From Eukaryota sp. TZLM1-RC (lineage: Eukaryota > Metamonada: BaSk clade): a stretch of 64,000 bases of DNA. The DNA lies in assembly GCA_040285825.1 (NCBI GenBank), contig JAUPSS010000009.1:1-64000 (forward strand), in the 5' to 3' direction. Below the pieces are notes generated by a model. That model was given only the letters and a program-made list of their open reading frames with translations, was not told the origin of the DNA and searched no databases. The position numbers were made by a program, and so were the translations under genes. Shown here piece after piece: positions 1 through 12,056 of the stretch; positions within the stretch are counted from its first letter, which is position 1; the number at the start of each line of letters is the position of its first letter.

Positions 1-3000
1 ACAGCAATTGTTTTATTAGTTTACAACATTCAATTGTATACTTTTGATTTTACTTTTTACAATTTAATGTTTAAAAATTAATACACTCAATTAATTCAAA
101 TATATACAAAATCATTTGAAAATGTAATCATGAGTTTGTACTGATCAAGTAACACATAGCCAACATTACTAACACACAATTTCACACAAAGTTTGATCAC
201 AAGTTGATCACATCTAGTACATAAAGACTACATGCAACTCATCTAATCATACCAATGACCATTCAACCAATCATACCAATGACTAATCAAATGACCATAG
301 CACGGACTTTAACACCACAATTGTTATATTAATTGTCCCAAAATGGACTTTAAGATTTGACCAATGATTGAAATAAACAACCATTGGTCAATATACGAAA
401 CTAGGAACTTCATATGAGCCTCAGTAAATCGTATCAAAAACGATACTCTTACACTTACAGCAATTGTTTTATTAGTTTACAACATTCAATTGTATACTTT
501 TGATTTTTACTTTTTACAATTTAATGTTTAAAAATTAATACACTCAATTAATTCAAATATATACAAAATCATTTGAAAATGTAATCATGAGTTTGTACTG
601 ATCAAGTAACACATAGCCAACATTACTAACACACAATTTCACACAAAGTTTGATCACAAGTTGATCACATCTAGTACATAAAGACTACATGCAACTCATC
701 TAATCATACCAATGACCATTCAACCAATCATACCAATGACTAATCAAATGACCATAGCACGGACTTTAACACCACAATTGTTATATTAATTGTCCCAAAA
801 TGGACTTTAAAGATTTGACCAATGATTGAAATAAACAACCATTGGTCAATATACGAAACTAGGAACTTCATATGAGCTCAGTAAATCGTATCAAAACGAT
901 ACTCTTACACTTACAGCAATTGTTTTATTAGTTTACAACATTCAATTGTATACTTTTTGATTTTTTACTTTTTACAATTTAATGTTTAAAATTAATACAC
1001 TCAATTAATTCAAATATATACAAAAATCATTTGAAAAATGTAATCATGAGTTTGTACTGATCAAGTAACACATAGCCAACATTACTAACACACAATTTCA
1101 CACAAAGTTTGATCACAAGTTGATCACATCTAGTACATAAAGACTACATGCAACTCATCTAATCATACCAATGACCATTCAACCAATCATACCAATGACT
1201 AATCAAATGACCATAGCACGGACTTTAACACCACAATTGTTATATTAATTGTCCCAAAATGGACTTTAAAGATTTGACCAATGATTGAAATAAACAACCA
1301 TTGGTCAATATACGAAACTAGGAACTTCATATGAGCCTCAGTAAATCGTATCAAAAACGATACTCTTACACTTACAGCAATTGTTTTATTAGTTTGCAAC
1401 ATTCAATTGTATACTTTTGATTTTTACTATTTTTACAATTTAATGTTTAAAATTAATAAACTCAATTAATTCAAATATATACAAAATCAATTGAAAATGT
1501 AATCATGAGTTTGTTCTGATCAAGTAACACATAGCCAACATTACTCACACAATTTCACACAAAGTTTGATCACAAGTTGATCACATCTAGTGCATAAGAC
1601 TACATGCAACTCATCTAATCACACCAATGACCATTCAACCAATCATACCAATGACTATCAAATGACCATAGCACGGACTTTAACACCACAATTGTTATAT
1701 TAATTGTCCCAAAATGGACTTTAAAGATTTGACCAATGATTGTAATAAACAACCATTGGTCAATATACGAAACTAGGAACTTCATATGAGCCTCAGTAAA
1801 TCGTATCAAAAACGATACTCTTACACTTACAGCAGTGGTTTTATTAGTTTGCAACATTCAATTGTATACTTTTTGATTTTTTACTTTTTTTACAATTTAA
1901 TGTTTAAAAATTAATACACTCAATTAATTCAAATATATACAAAATCATTTGAAAATGTAATCATGAGTTTGTACTGATCAAGTAACACATAGCCAACATT
2001 ACTAACACACAATTTCACACAAAGTTTGATCACAAGTTGATCACATCTAGTACATAAAGACTACATGCAACTCACCAAATCATACCAATGACCATTCAAC
2101 GAATCATACCAATGACTACTCAAATGACCATAGCACGGACGTTAACACCACAATTGTTATATTAATTGTCCCAAAATGGACTTTAAAGATTTGACCAATG
2201 ATTGTAATAAACAACCATTGGTCAATATACGAAACTAGGAACTTCATATGAGCCTCAGTAAATCGTATCAAAAACGATACTCTTACACTTACAGCAATTG
2301 TTTTATTAGTTTACAACATTCAATTGTATACTTTTTGATTTTTTACTTTTTTTACAATTTAATGTTTAAAAATTAATACACTCAATTAATTCAAATATAT
2401 ACAAAATCATTTGAAAATGTAATCATGAGTTTGTACTGATCAAGTAACACATAGCCAACATTACTAACACACAATTTCACACAAAGTTTGATCACAAGTT
2501 GATCACATCTAGTACATAAAGACTACATGCAACTCATCTAATCATACCAATGATCATTCAACCAATCATACCAATGACTAATCAAATGACCATAGCACGG
2601 ACTTTAACACCACAATTGTTATATTAATTGTCCCAAAATGGACTTTAAAGATTTGACCAATGATTGAAATAAACAACCATTGGTCAATATACGAAACTAG
2701 GAACTTCATATGAGCCTCAGTAAATCGTATCAAAAACGATATTCTTACACTGACAGCAATGGTTTTATTAGTTTGCAACATTCAATTGTATACTTTTTGA
2801 TTTTTTACTATTTTTACAATTTAATGTTTAAAAATTAATAAACTCAATTAATTCAAATATATACAAAATCAATTGAAAATGTAATCATGAGTTTGTTCTG
2901 ATCGAGTAACACATAGCCAACATTACTCACACACAATTTCACACAAAGTTTGATCACAAGTTGATCACATCTAGTACATAAGGACTACATGCAACTCACC

Positions 3001-6000
3001 TAATCATACCAATGACCATTCAACGAATCATACCAATGACTACTCAAATGACCATAGCACGGACGTTAACACCACAATTGTTATATTAATTGTCCCAAAA
3101 TGGACTTTAAGATTTGACCAATGATTGTAATAAACAACCATTGGTCAATATACGAAACTAGGAACTTCATATGAGCCTCAGTAAATCGTATCAAAAACGA
3201 TACTCTTACACTTACAGCAATTGTTTTATTAGTTTACAACATTCAATTGTATACTTTTTGATTTTCTATTTTTTTTACAATTTAATGTTTAAAAATTAAT
3301 AAACTCAATTAATTCAAATATATACAAAATCAATTGAAAATGTAATCATGAGTTTGTTCTGATCGAGTAACACATAGCCAACATTACTCACACACAATTT
3401 CACACAAAGTTTGATCACAAGTTGATCACATCTAGTGCATAAGGACTACATGCAACTCACCTAATCACACCAATGACCATTCAACCAATCATACCAATGA
3501 CTACTCAAATGACCATAGCACGGACTTTAACACCACAATTGTTATATTAATTGTCCCAAAATGGACTTTAAAGATTTGACCAATGATTGTAATAAACAAC
3601 CATTGGTCAATATACGAAACTAGGAACTTCATATGAGCCTCAGTAAATCGTATCAAAAACGATACTCTTGCACTTACAGCAGTGGTTTTATTAGTTTGCA
3701 ACATTCAATTGTATACTTTTTGATTTTTTACTATTTTTACAATTTAATGTTTAAAAATTAATAAACTCAATTAATTCAAATATATACAAAATTAATTGAA
3801 AATGTAATCATGAGTTTGTACTGATCAAGTAACACATAGCCAACATTACTCACACACAAAGTTTGATCACAAGTTGATCACATCTAGTACATAAGGACTA
3901 CATCATGCAACTCACCAAATCATACCAATGACCATTCAACGAATCATACCAATGACTACTCAAATGACCATAGCACGGACGTTAACACCACAATTGTTAT
4001 ATTAATTGTCCCAAAATGGACTTTAAAGATTTGACCAATGATTGTAATAAACAACCATTGGTCAATATACGAAACTAGGAACTTCATATGAGCCTCAGTA
4101 AATCGTATCAAAAACGATACTCTTACACTTACAGCAATTGTTTTATTAGTTTACAACATTCAATTGTATACTTTTTGATTTTCTATTTTTTTTACAATTT
4201 AATGTTCAAAAATTAATAAACTCAATTAATTCAAATATATACAAAATCAATTGAAAATGTAATCATGAGTTTGTTCTGATCAAGTAACACATAGCCAACA
4301 TTACTCACACACAATTTCACACAAAGTTTGATCACAAGTTGATCACATCTAGTGCATTAGGACTACATGCAACTCACCTAATCACACCAATGACCATTCA
4401 ACCAATCATACCAATGACTACTCAAATGACCATAGCACGGACTTTAACACCACAATTGTTATATTAATTGTCCCAAAATGGACTTTAAAGATTTGACCAA
4501 TGATTGTAATAAACAACCATTGGTCAATATACGAAACTAGGAACTTCATATGAGCCTCAGTAAATCGTATCAAAAACGATACTCTTACACTTACAGCAGT
4601 GGTTTTATTAGTTTGCAACATTCAATTGTATACTTTTTGATTTTTTACTATTTTTACAATTTAATGTTTAAAAATTAATAAACTCAATTAATTCAAATAT
4701 ATACAAAATTAATTGAAAATGTAATCATGAGTTTGTACGGATCAAGTAACACATAGCCAACATTACTCACACACAAAGTTTGATCACAAGTTGATCACAT
4801 CTAGTACATAAGGACTACATCATGCAACTCACCAAATCATACCAATGACCATTCAACGAATCATACCAATGACTACTCAAATGACCATAGCACGGACGTT
4901 AACACCACAATTGTTATATTAATTGTCCCAAAATGGACTTTAAAGATTTGACCAATGATTGTAATAAACAACCATTGGTCAATATACGAAACTAGGAACT
5001 TCATATGAGCCTCAGTAAATCGTATCAAAAACGATATTCTTACACTTACAGCAATGGTTTTATTAGTTGCAACATTCAATTGTATACTTTTTGATTTTTT
5101 ACTATTTTTACAATTTAATGTTTAAAAATTAATAAACTCAATTAATTCAAATATATACAAAATCAATTGAAAATGTAATCACGAGTTTGTACTGATCAAG
5201 TAACACATAGCCAACATTACTCACACACAATTTCACACAAAGTTTGATCACAAGTTGATCACATCTAGTACATAAGGACTACATGCAACTCACCTAATCA
5301 CACCAATGACCATTCAACCGATCATACCAATGACTACTCAAATGACCATAGCACGGACTTTAACACCACAATTGTTATATTAATTGTCCCAAAATGGACT
5401 TTAAAGATTTGACCAATGATTGTAATAAACAACCATTGGTCAATATACGAAACTAGGAACTTCATATGAGCCTCAGTAAATCGTATCAAAAACGATATTC
5501 TTACACTTACAGCAATGGTTTTATTAGTTTACAACATTCTATTGTATACTTTTTGATTTTTTACTTTTTTTACAATTTAATGTTTAAAAATTAATAAACT
5601 CAATTAATTCAAATATATACAAAATCAATTGAAAATGTAATCATGAGTTTGTACTGATCAAGTAACACATAGCCAACATTACTCACACACAATTTCACAC
5701 AAACTTTGATCACAAGTTGATCAAATCTAGTCCATAAGGACTACATCATGCAACTCACCAAATCATACCAATGACCATTCAACCAATCATACCAATGACT
5801 ACTCAAATGACCATAGCATGGACTTTAACACCACAATTGTTATAATAATTGTCCCAAAATGGACTTTAAAGATTTGACCAATGATTGTAATAAACAACCA
5901 TTGGTCAATATACGAAACTAGGAACTTCATATGAGCCTCAGTAAATCGTATCAAAAACGATACTCTTACACTTACAGCAATGGTTTTATTAGTTTGCAAC

Positions 6001-8662
6001 ATTCAATTGTATACTTTTTGATTTTTTACTATTTTTACAATTTAATGTTTAAAAATTAATAAACTCAATTAATTCAAATATATACAAAATCAATTGAAAA
6101 TGTAATCATGAGTTTGTACTAATCAAGTAACACATAGCCAACATTACTCACACACAATATCACACAAACTTTGATCACAAGTTGATCACATCTAGTACAT
6201 AAGGACTACATCATGCAACTCACCAAATCATACATTAAAAACATTAAAAACAGACATGATGAAGTCAGAGATTATTTATTAAATATCTCCAAATATGAAA
6301 AGGAAAAGGAATTTGAAATTGGTTTAAAAAAATTTTATTTAGATTTATTTGATCCCAAAACCAAAATTGCGTTTGATATTACAATAGTTGGTGGTTTTGG
6401 AAATAAATGGCAAGATGCTTACTCTCAAGCATTTGCTACTAAAATAAGGAAATACAGTATTCTAAAAGAATACAATTTAATTTCAGAAATTGTTCCTTTA
6501 GTTTTTAATGTCCATGGGGGTTGGTACAAGAAAACTAAAGAAACATTTAAACGTTTTGGTTGGATTGAGCTTTGTAGTGAAATTAGTTGTATAATTCAGA
6601 AAAATAGTTTTAGATGTAATCAAGCATTTAATTCTATTCTTCAAAGAATTCATGAAGCTCGTAGGTTTTGGTAGTTTATGTTTTTTTTATTTACTTTTAT
6701 AGTTTTTTCGTTCTTTTTCTTTTAGAAATTCAATAAGGACCAAATCATACCAATGACCATTCAACCAATCATACCAATGACTACTCAAATGACCATAGCA
6801 TGGACTTTAACACCACAATTGTTATAATAATTGTCCCAAAATGGACTTTAAAGATTTGACCAATGATTGTAATAAACAACCATTGGTCAATATACGAAAC
6901 TAGGAACTTCATATGAGCCTCAGTAAATCGTATCAAAAACGATACTCTTACACTGACAGCAATGGTTTTATTAGTTTGCAACATTCAATTGTATACTTTT
7001 TGATTTTTTACTATTTTTACAATTTAATGTTTAAAAATTAATAAACTCAATTAATTCAAATATATACAAAATCAATTGAAAATGTAATCATGAGTTTGTA
7101 CTGATCAAGTAACACATAGCCAATATTACTCACACACAATTTCACACAAACTTTGATCACAAGTTGATCAAATCTAGTCCATAAGGACTACATCATGCAA
7201 CTCACCAAATCATACCAATGACCATTCAACCAATCATACCAATGACTACTCAAAAAAATGACCATAGCACGGACTTTAACACCACAATTGTTATAATAAT
7301 TGTCCCAAAATGGACTTTAAAGATTTGACCAATGATTGTAATAAACAACCATTGATCAATATACGAAACTAGGAACTTCATATGAGCCTCAGTAAATCGT
7401 ATCAAAAACGATATTCTTACACTGACAGCAATGGTTTTATTAGTTTGCAACATTCAATTGTATACTTTTTGATTTTTTACTATTTTTACAATTTAATGTT
7501 TAAAAATTAATAAACTCAATTAATTCAAATATATACAAAATCAATTGAAAATGTAATCATGAGTTTGTACTGATCAAGTAACACATAGCCAACATTACTC
7601 ACACACAATTTCACACAAACTTTGATCACAAGTTGATCAAATCTAGTCCATAAGGACTACATCATGCAACTCACCAAATCATACCAATGACCATTCAACC
7701 AATCATACCAATGACTACTCAAATGACCATAGCATGGACTTTAACACCACAATTGTTATAATAATTGTCCCAAAATGTACTTTAAAGATTTGACCAATGA
7801 TTGAAATAAACAACCATTGGTCAATATACGAAACTAGGAACTTCATATGAGCCTCAGTAAATCGTATCAAAAACGATACTCTCACACTTACAGCAATTGT
7901 TTTATTAGTTTACAACATTCAATTGTATACTTTTTGATTTTTTACTTTTTTTACAATTTAATGTTTAAAAATTAATACACTCAATTAATTCAAATATATA
8001 CAAAATCATTTGAAAATGTAATCATGAGTTTGTACTGATCAAGTAACACATAGCCAACATTACTAACACACAATTTCACACAAAGTTTGATCACAAGTTG
8101 ATCACATCTAGTACATAAAGACTACATGCAACTCATCTAATCATACCAATGACCATTCAACCAATCATACCAATGACTACTCAAATGACCATAGCACGGA
8201 CTTTAACACCACAATTGTTATAATAATTGTCCCAAAATGGACTTTAAAGATTTGACCAATGATTGTAATAAACAACCATTGATCAATATACGAAACTAGG
8301 AACTTCATATGAGCCTCAGTAAATCGTATCAAAAACGATATTCTTACACTGACAGCAATGGTTTTATTAGTTTGCAACATTCAATTGTATACTTTTTGAT
8401 TTTTTACTATTTTTACAATTTAATGTTTAAAAATTAATAAACTCAATTAATTCAAATATATACAAAATCAATTGAAAATGTAATCATGAGTATGAATTGA
8501 CCAAGTAACACATAGCCAATATTACTCACACACAATTTCACACAAAGTTTGGTCAAAAGTTGATCACATCTAGTACTCAAAGACTACATGCAACTCATCT
8601 AATCATACCAGTGACCATTGAACTAATCATACCAATGACTACTCAAATGACCATAGCACTGA
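1..8662. repeat. satellite array, ~460-bp monomer, ~18 copies
   Basis: Head-to-tail copies of one AT-rich unit. Taking the ACAGCAATTG-like anchor, copies begin near 1, 457, 913, 1374, 1829, 2291, 2753, 3214, 3676, 4131, 4593, 5048, 5509, 5974, 6956 (after an insertion), 7425, 7890 and 8352. Spacing is 455-469 bp. Each monomer contains a 9-bp dyad TGACCAATG...CATTGGTCA with a 15-base loop, a short dyad ATCGT...ACGAT, and a doubled TTGATCACA. Spacing alternates 462/455 between 3214 and 5048, giving a 917-bp dimeric period. The array is broken at 6234-6738 by a retroelement scrap and ends inside a monomer at about 8662. It may be centromeric or subtelomeric satellite; nothing in the sequence decides which. 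Confidence 0.95.
6234..6738 (+). mobile_element. 5'-truncated retroelement scrap: RLE-like endonuclease C-terminus
   Basis: A 505-bp insertion in the satellite, flanked by a perfect 12-bp duplication ACCAAATCATAC (6222-6233 and 6739-6750). It carries an open frame to a TAG at 6672-6674 ending in an RLE-like core: KIAFDITIV with the acidic residue, then an A-x3-K-x2-KY motif (FATKIRKY), then a P-x-V...HGG segment. This is the layout of the restriction-like endonuclease at the C-terminus of R2/CRE-type non-LTR retrotransposons. The zinc knuckle and reverse transcriptase are absent, so it is a 5'-truncated insertion. It ends in TTCAATAAGG. The closest relative in the window is at 12057-13440. 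Family assignment rests on motif order; the target duplication is directly visible. Confidence 0.75.
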
Positions 8663-8880
8663 CTTTAACCATATTCCTTCCATGGGACTAGAATCCTCTA
8701 AATGAATACTTTCTTCCATAGGAGCAGAATCCTCTGGGAGAGACGAGTCTGCGGGAATCATAGAAGCTTCACCGGAAGGAGAATGCACGGAAGCTGGGTC
8801 TGAGGTTAGTTGGGAAGAAGAGGGACTAGTCTCTTCTTCATGGATCCTGTCTTGAGCTGAAGGTGACCCAATACATATTG
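8663..8880 (-). pseudogene. Ser/Pro/Glu-rich open fragment fused to satellite edge
   Basis: On the minus strand about 70 codons stay open from an in-frame TGA near 8886. They read a Ser-, Pro- and Glu-rich peptide with repeated EDSxPMEE-type motifs, then run in frame into the satellite. There is no ATG near the beginning. The composition differs from the satellite and from the retroelements, so this looks like an exon or gene scrap whose 3' part was replaced by satellite. No function is recognised. It could be a chance open frame. Confidence 0.35.
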
Positions 8881-9296
8881 ATGGTCATTGATCATTAGTG
8901 TTAGACATAACTTTGGAAAAGTTAGAGATTTATTACAAATAAAAATTGTATTCTCTGTCCTTAAGCCAATAGGCGAAATATATTATAAACTAAATACAAA
9001 GCTATTTAATACTATTCAAGACTAACAGTTGCTTGGTTGGCATCAGAAGACACCAGAGTAGATCCAATAGCTGATCCAAGGTGAGAGTTTGACATAGCTG
9101 AAACGTGTAATGTAATTTATTGCACAGAGCAATAGAGTTCTCTCTTCTTAAGCCACTAGGTGTATTTCTAAAAATACCAATAAAGTATGACAAATGGACT
9201 ATTATAAATATTATCGAAGCCTAACAATAGAGCTTACTGAGATTGGTAGGTTAAAGAATAAAGAAATCGATAATTTAAAGATCAGTAGTTGATTTG
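8881..9296. other. intergenic, 3' of the kinase-LRR gene
   Basis: AT-rich, with no convincing gene. Two stretches near 8926-8972 and 9112-9160 resemble each other around TTCTCT..CTTAAGCCA.TAGG, a diverged direct repeat. A 63-codon minus-strand open frame at 9002-9193 includes part of the second copy and shows no recognisable domain. Confidence 0.5.
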
Positions 9297-12056
9297 TTAA
9301 CTAAAGAATTGAAGGGAAGATCGATTACGTACAACTTTTTTAAGCTTGAACTTGGCCATAATACCAATGTTGTTGTCAACGAGATTCAGACTAGAAAGTG
9401 CAGCATTAGATTCAAGTGCACGAGCAAGTCCACAAGCACCTTCTTTTCCAATATTGTTGGATCGAAGATCCAAAATAGAAAGTGTTTGATTAACTTCAAG
9501 AGCACGAGCAAGTGCACAAGCACCTTCTTTACAAATATTGTTGGCCGCAAGATTCAGACTTGAAAGTGTTTGATTAACTTCAAGAGCACGAGCAAGTGCA
9601 CAAGCACCTTCTTTACAAATATTGTTGGCCGCAAGATTCAGACTTGAAAGTGTTTGATTAACTTCAAGAGCACGAGCAAGTGCACAAGCACCTTCTTTTC
9701 CAATATGGTTGTTCCGGAGATACAAAATAGAAAGTGTTTGATTAGATTCGAGAGCACAAGCAAGTGCAAAAGCGCCGTTTTTACCAATATTGTTGGCCGC
9801 AAGATTCACACTGCTAATGGAACCAGCAAGTAGATCCTCCACAGTGTTTTTAACCGCTTCTTCCAAGCTATCCCAATCTACAACTGAATTAATTTTGCTT
9901 AGAATTTTGTTTCTGTCAGTTGACTGTCTTTGCAATTCATTATGGTCTTTCTTCTCAAAACTTGTTTCAGCATCAAGTGAATTCTTTTTCAGAGACGACA
10001 GTGATGGTGCATTTAATAAACTATTCACATTGTCATAACAATCAGGAATTTTTTCACTATTGCTTTGCTGTCTTGTCTGTTCGTTATCTTCTTGCTTCTT
10101 TAAAATTGTTTCATCAAGATGAAGTAATGGTTGCTGTGTATCTGTCACATTGTCATTGCAAATAGTAATTTTTTCAAATGCATCAATTCTTTGTTTCCAA
10201 ATAGCTTCATATTCTCTCCTTTTTTGAATAAAATCATGTGGTAAATTGTCAGTGTGCTCAATTAAATCCATGATTGCAGAGTACATTGTTCCAAGTTCTT
10301 TGGAATAACAGTGTAACAGTAAATTCAATAAGTTCTGGTAAAGTACCTTACGAACTTCTGCCTCAGCATTAGTTATATATTCACTATCAATCATTGCAAG
10401 TGCATAATGGCAAAGTGGCATATTTTCAAGAGTTAAACATTCCACAACACATGATTTCTTCTTATAGGCAGTCAGAACTGTCCAGACCTCTGACATACTT
10501 GGTCTTTGGGTAAAATCAAACTTCAAACATTGAGAAAGCAAAGGGTACAAACTAAGAGGTAAATCTGGATATAGAGGAATAGATGGAATATTGCCAGAAG
10601 TTAGCTTCTCTATTATAATTTGTTTTTTGTGGTTTCCATCTACTATACCTTGCCATATACTTTGACCAGTAAAGACAAATAGCATAATTAAACCAAAAGA
10701 AAAAACATCGATTCTATCACTGTAAATCCTTTCACCTGAGGCTTGCTCTGGACTGGTCCAACTTGGAGTGATAGCTCTGATATCAGTCAGAGAAAGAGAC
10801 ATGTTAGACGAACCAGTGTTTTTACCACTACCCCAGTCTATTAATACAGGAACCCTGTCTCTAAACAAAATATTATCAGGTTTTAGGTCCCTATGGAGAA
10901 AATGACATTCGTGACATGTAGCAAGAGTTTTTGCTAATGAAATTAAAATGTCAAGTTTTCGGATTTCGGTTTTAATTTTTCCAACAGCCTCTCGTAATGT
11001 AAAGCTTGAAAGTTTTTCCATAACCAAGCCAATTCTTGGTTTACCTTCTTCATAAACTTGGGAAATTCCATATACTCTTGGAACAGAAGGAACACAGGGG
11101 AGAGATTTTAGAATGCGATATTCTCTTGCAAGATCAGCAGGAATGCATTCATCATCAGTATAGAATTTAACTGCAACATTAGCTAAACCGTACTCACCAA
11201 ATACAATATCTGCTTGGCCACTTTGAATTTTGGTTTTCCAATCAACTTCAATTTCATCACTTTTAATATCAATTTCCAGATTTTCTTCACAGCTCTGGAA
11301 TTGGATGATTTCCCTTTCCTTTTCTGCCTTGTTCTTCAAGCATGACATCATCTGTGCCTTGAGTTCTTCCCTAAGTGTGGTCTGCAGTGTAGCCTGCATT
11401 TGCTTCACCAAATCCGAATGTTGATCACTCATTTTGTCTAGAATTGACTGGTTATAGTCCGCTAATGCAGATTTGAAGGCTTCTTCATCATGACTTATAA
11501 TACCCTCTACACTGGTGGGTGACAGGGCAGAAAGCTTTTCAAGGGCAATACCAGAAAACTCTAGATTAAGTTCAGAGGAAAAGTCATTTAAAAGCTTGTT
11601 GTTTTCTTCAAATTCTCTCTTGAATCTATCTCGGGAAAAGACCTTTTTGTACCACTTTGAGTCATTGTACTGTTTTAGACAGGTGGTGATTTTGTTGGTT
11701 AATACTACAAAGCTATTAATGGTGTCGCGAATGGATGCAGAGTTAGAGAGATCGGGAAGATTTTCTAAGGGAGAGAAGGTAGCCTTGGTAAGACGGAGAA
11801 GACGGGCAGCAAGAACAGCAGATTGAGAATGGTTAAACTTGACTTGTGTAAGGACAGAGAAGACCTCTGTTAAGACACAACCTATCGGCTTTAGGATAAC
11901 AGAGTGTCTAGCAATGAGGTCAGTGGCAGCGAGAATCGGAGGAGACACCAGATCGACGAACTTTTGGTAGTTCCATTCTGCAAGATTCAGAGGGACATTG
12001 GATATTGTAGAACAAAGCGCTGAGATCAAACTCTTGTCGTCACATGGATAATCCAT
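9297..12056 (-). CDS. protein kinase with C-terminal RNI-type leucine-rich repeats
   Basis: 919 residues, ATG at 12056. Residues 1-250 are a helical region of unknown type. A protein kinase domain follows at about 275-545, with the VAVKF lysine, catalytic HRDLKPDN near 389, and DWG where most kinases have DFG. There is an activation-segment SPE (TSPEQ) and the helix F signature DVFSFG. A charged linker then leads to ribonuclease-inhibitor-type LRRs (about 742-915) with a 28-residue period (LxxLNLAANNI). The likely role is a cytosolic signalling kinase using the LRR tail for binding; the partner is unknown. DWG need not abolish activity, because the metal-binding Asp is kept. The LRR units are nearly identical at DNA level, so they expanded recently. 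The start codon lies one base from a retroelement remnant, so the native 5' end may be lost. Confidence 0.88.
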   Translation of the reverse strand: MDYPCDDKSLISALCSTISNVPLNLAEWNYQKFVDLVSPPILAATDLIARHSVILKPIGCVLTEVFSVLTQVKFNHSQSAVLAARLLRLTKATFSPLENLPDLSNSASIRDTINSFVVLTNKITTCLKQYNDSKWYKKVFSRDRFKREFEENNKLLNDFSSELNLEFSGIALEKLSALSPTSVEGIISHDEEAFKSALADYNQSILDKMSDQHSDLVKQMQATLQTTLREELKAQMMSCLKNKAEKEREIIQFQSCEENLEIDIKSDEIEVDWKTKIQSGQADIVFGEYGLANVAVKFYTDDECIPADLAREYRILKSLPCVPSVPRVYGISQVYEEGKPRIGLVMEKLSSFTLREAVGKIKTEIRKLDILISLAKTLATCHECHFLHRDLKPDNILFRDRVPVLIDWGSGKNTGSSNMSLSLTDIRAITPSWTSPEQASGERIYSDRIDVFSFGLIMLFVFTGQSIWQGIVDGNHKKQIIIEKLTSGNIPSIPLYPDLPLSLYPLLSQCLKFDFTQRPSMSEVWTVLTAYKKKSCVVECLTLENMPLCHYALAMIDSEYITNAEAEVRKVLYQNLLNLLLHCYSKELGTMYSAIMDLIEHTDNLPHDFIQKRREYEAIWKQRIDAFEKITICNDNVTDTQQPLLHLDETILKKQEDNEQTRQQSNSEKIPDCYDNVNSLLNAPSLSSLKKNSLDAETSFEKKDHNELQRQSTDRNKILSKINSVVDWDSLEEAVKNTVEDLLAGSISSVNLAANNIGKNGAFALACALESNQTLSILYLRNNHIGKEGACALARALEVNQTLSSLNLAANNICKEGACALARALEVNQTLSSLNLAANNICKEGACALARALEVNQTLSILDLRSNNIGKEGACGLARALESNAALSSLNLVDNNIGIMAKFKLKKVVRNRSSLQFFS
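9480..9720 (-). repeat. 84-bp tandem DNA repeat encoding LRR units
   Basis: Within the kinase-LRR gene, 84-bp units encode one 28-residue LRR each. The two central copies (about 9535-9702) are essentially base-identical and their neighbours differ by a few substitutions. Identity at synonymous sites points to recent unequal exchange or conversion. Confidence 0.85.

Noticed and set aside
1199-8380. Ten repeated 67-80 codon minus-strand frames (MLQTNKT...) in the satellite
   Set aside because: They recur only because the monomer recurs. Many monomers carry a stop at codon 3 (TTTACAAC variant), there is no domain, and the frame is hydrophobic AT-rich translation.
1-8662. CRISPR-like array
   Set aside because: Units are ~460-bp head-to-tail monomers with no spacer/repeat alternation, in a eukaryotic context.
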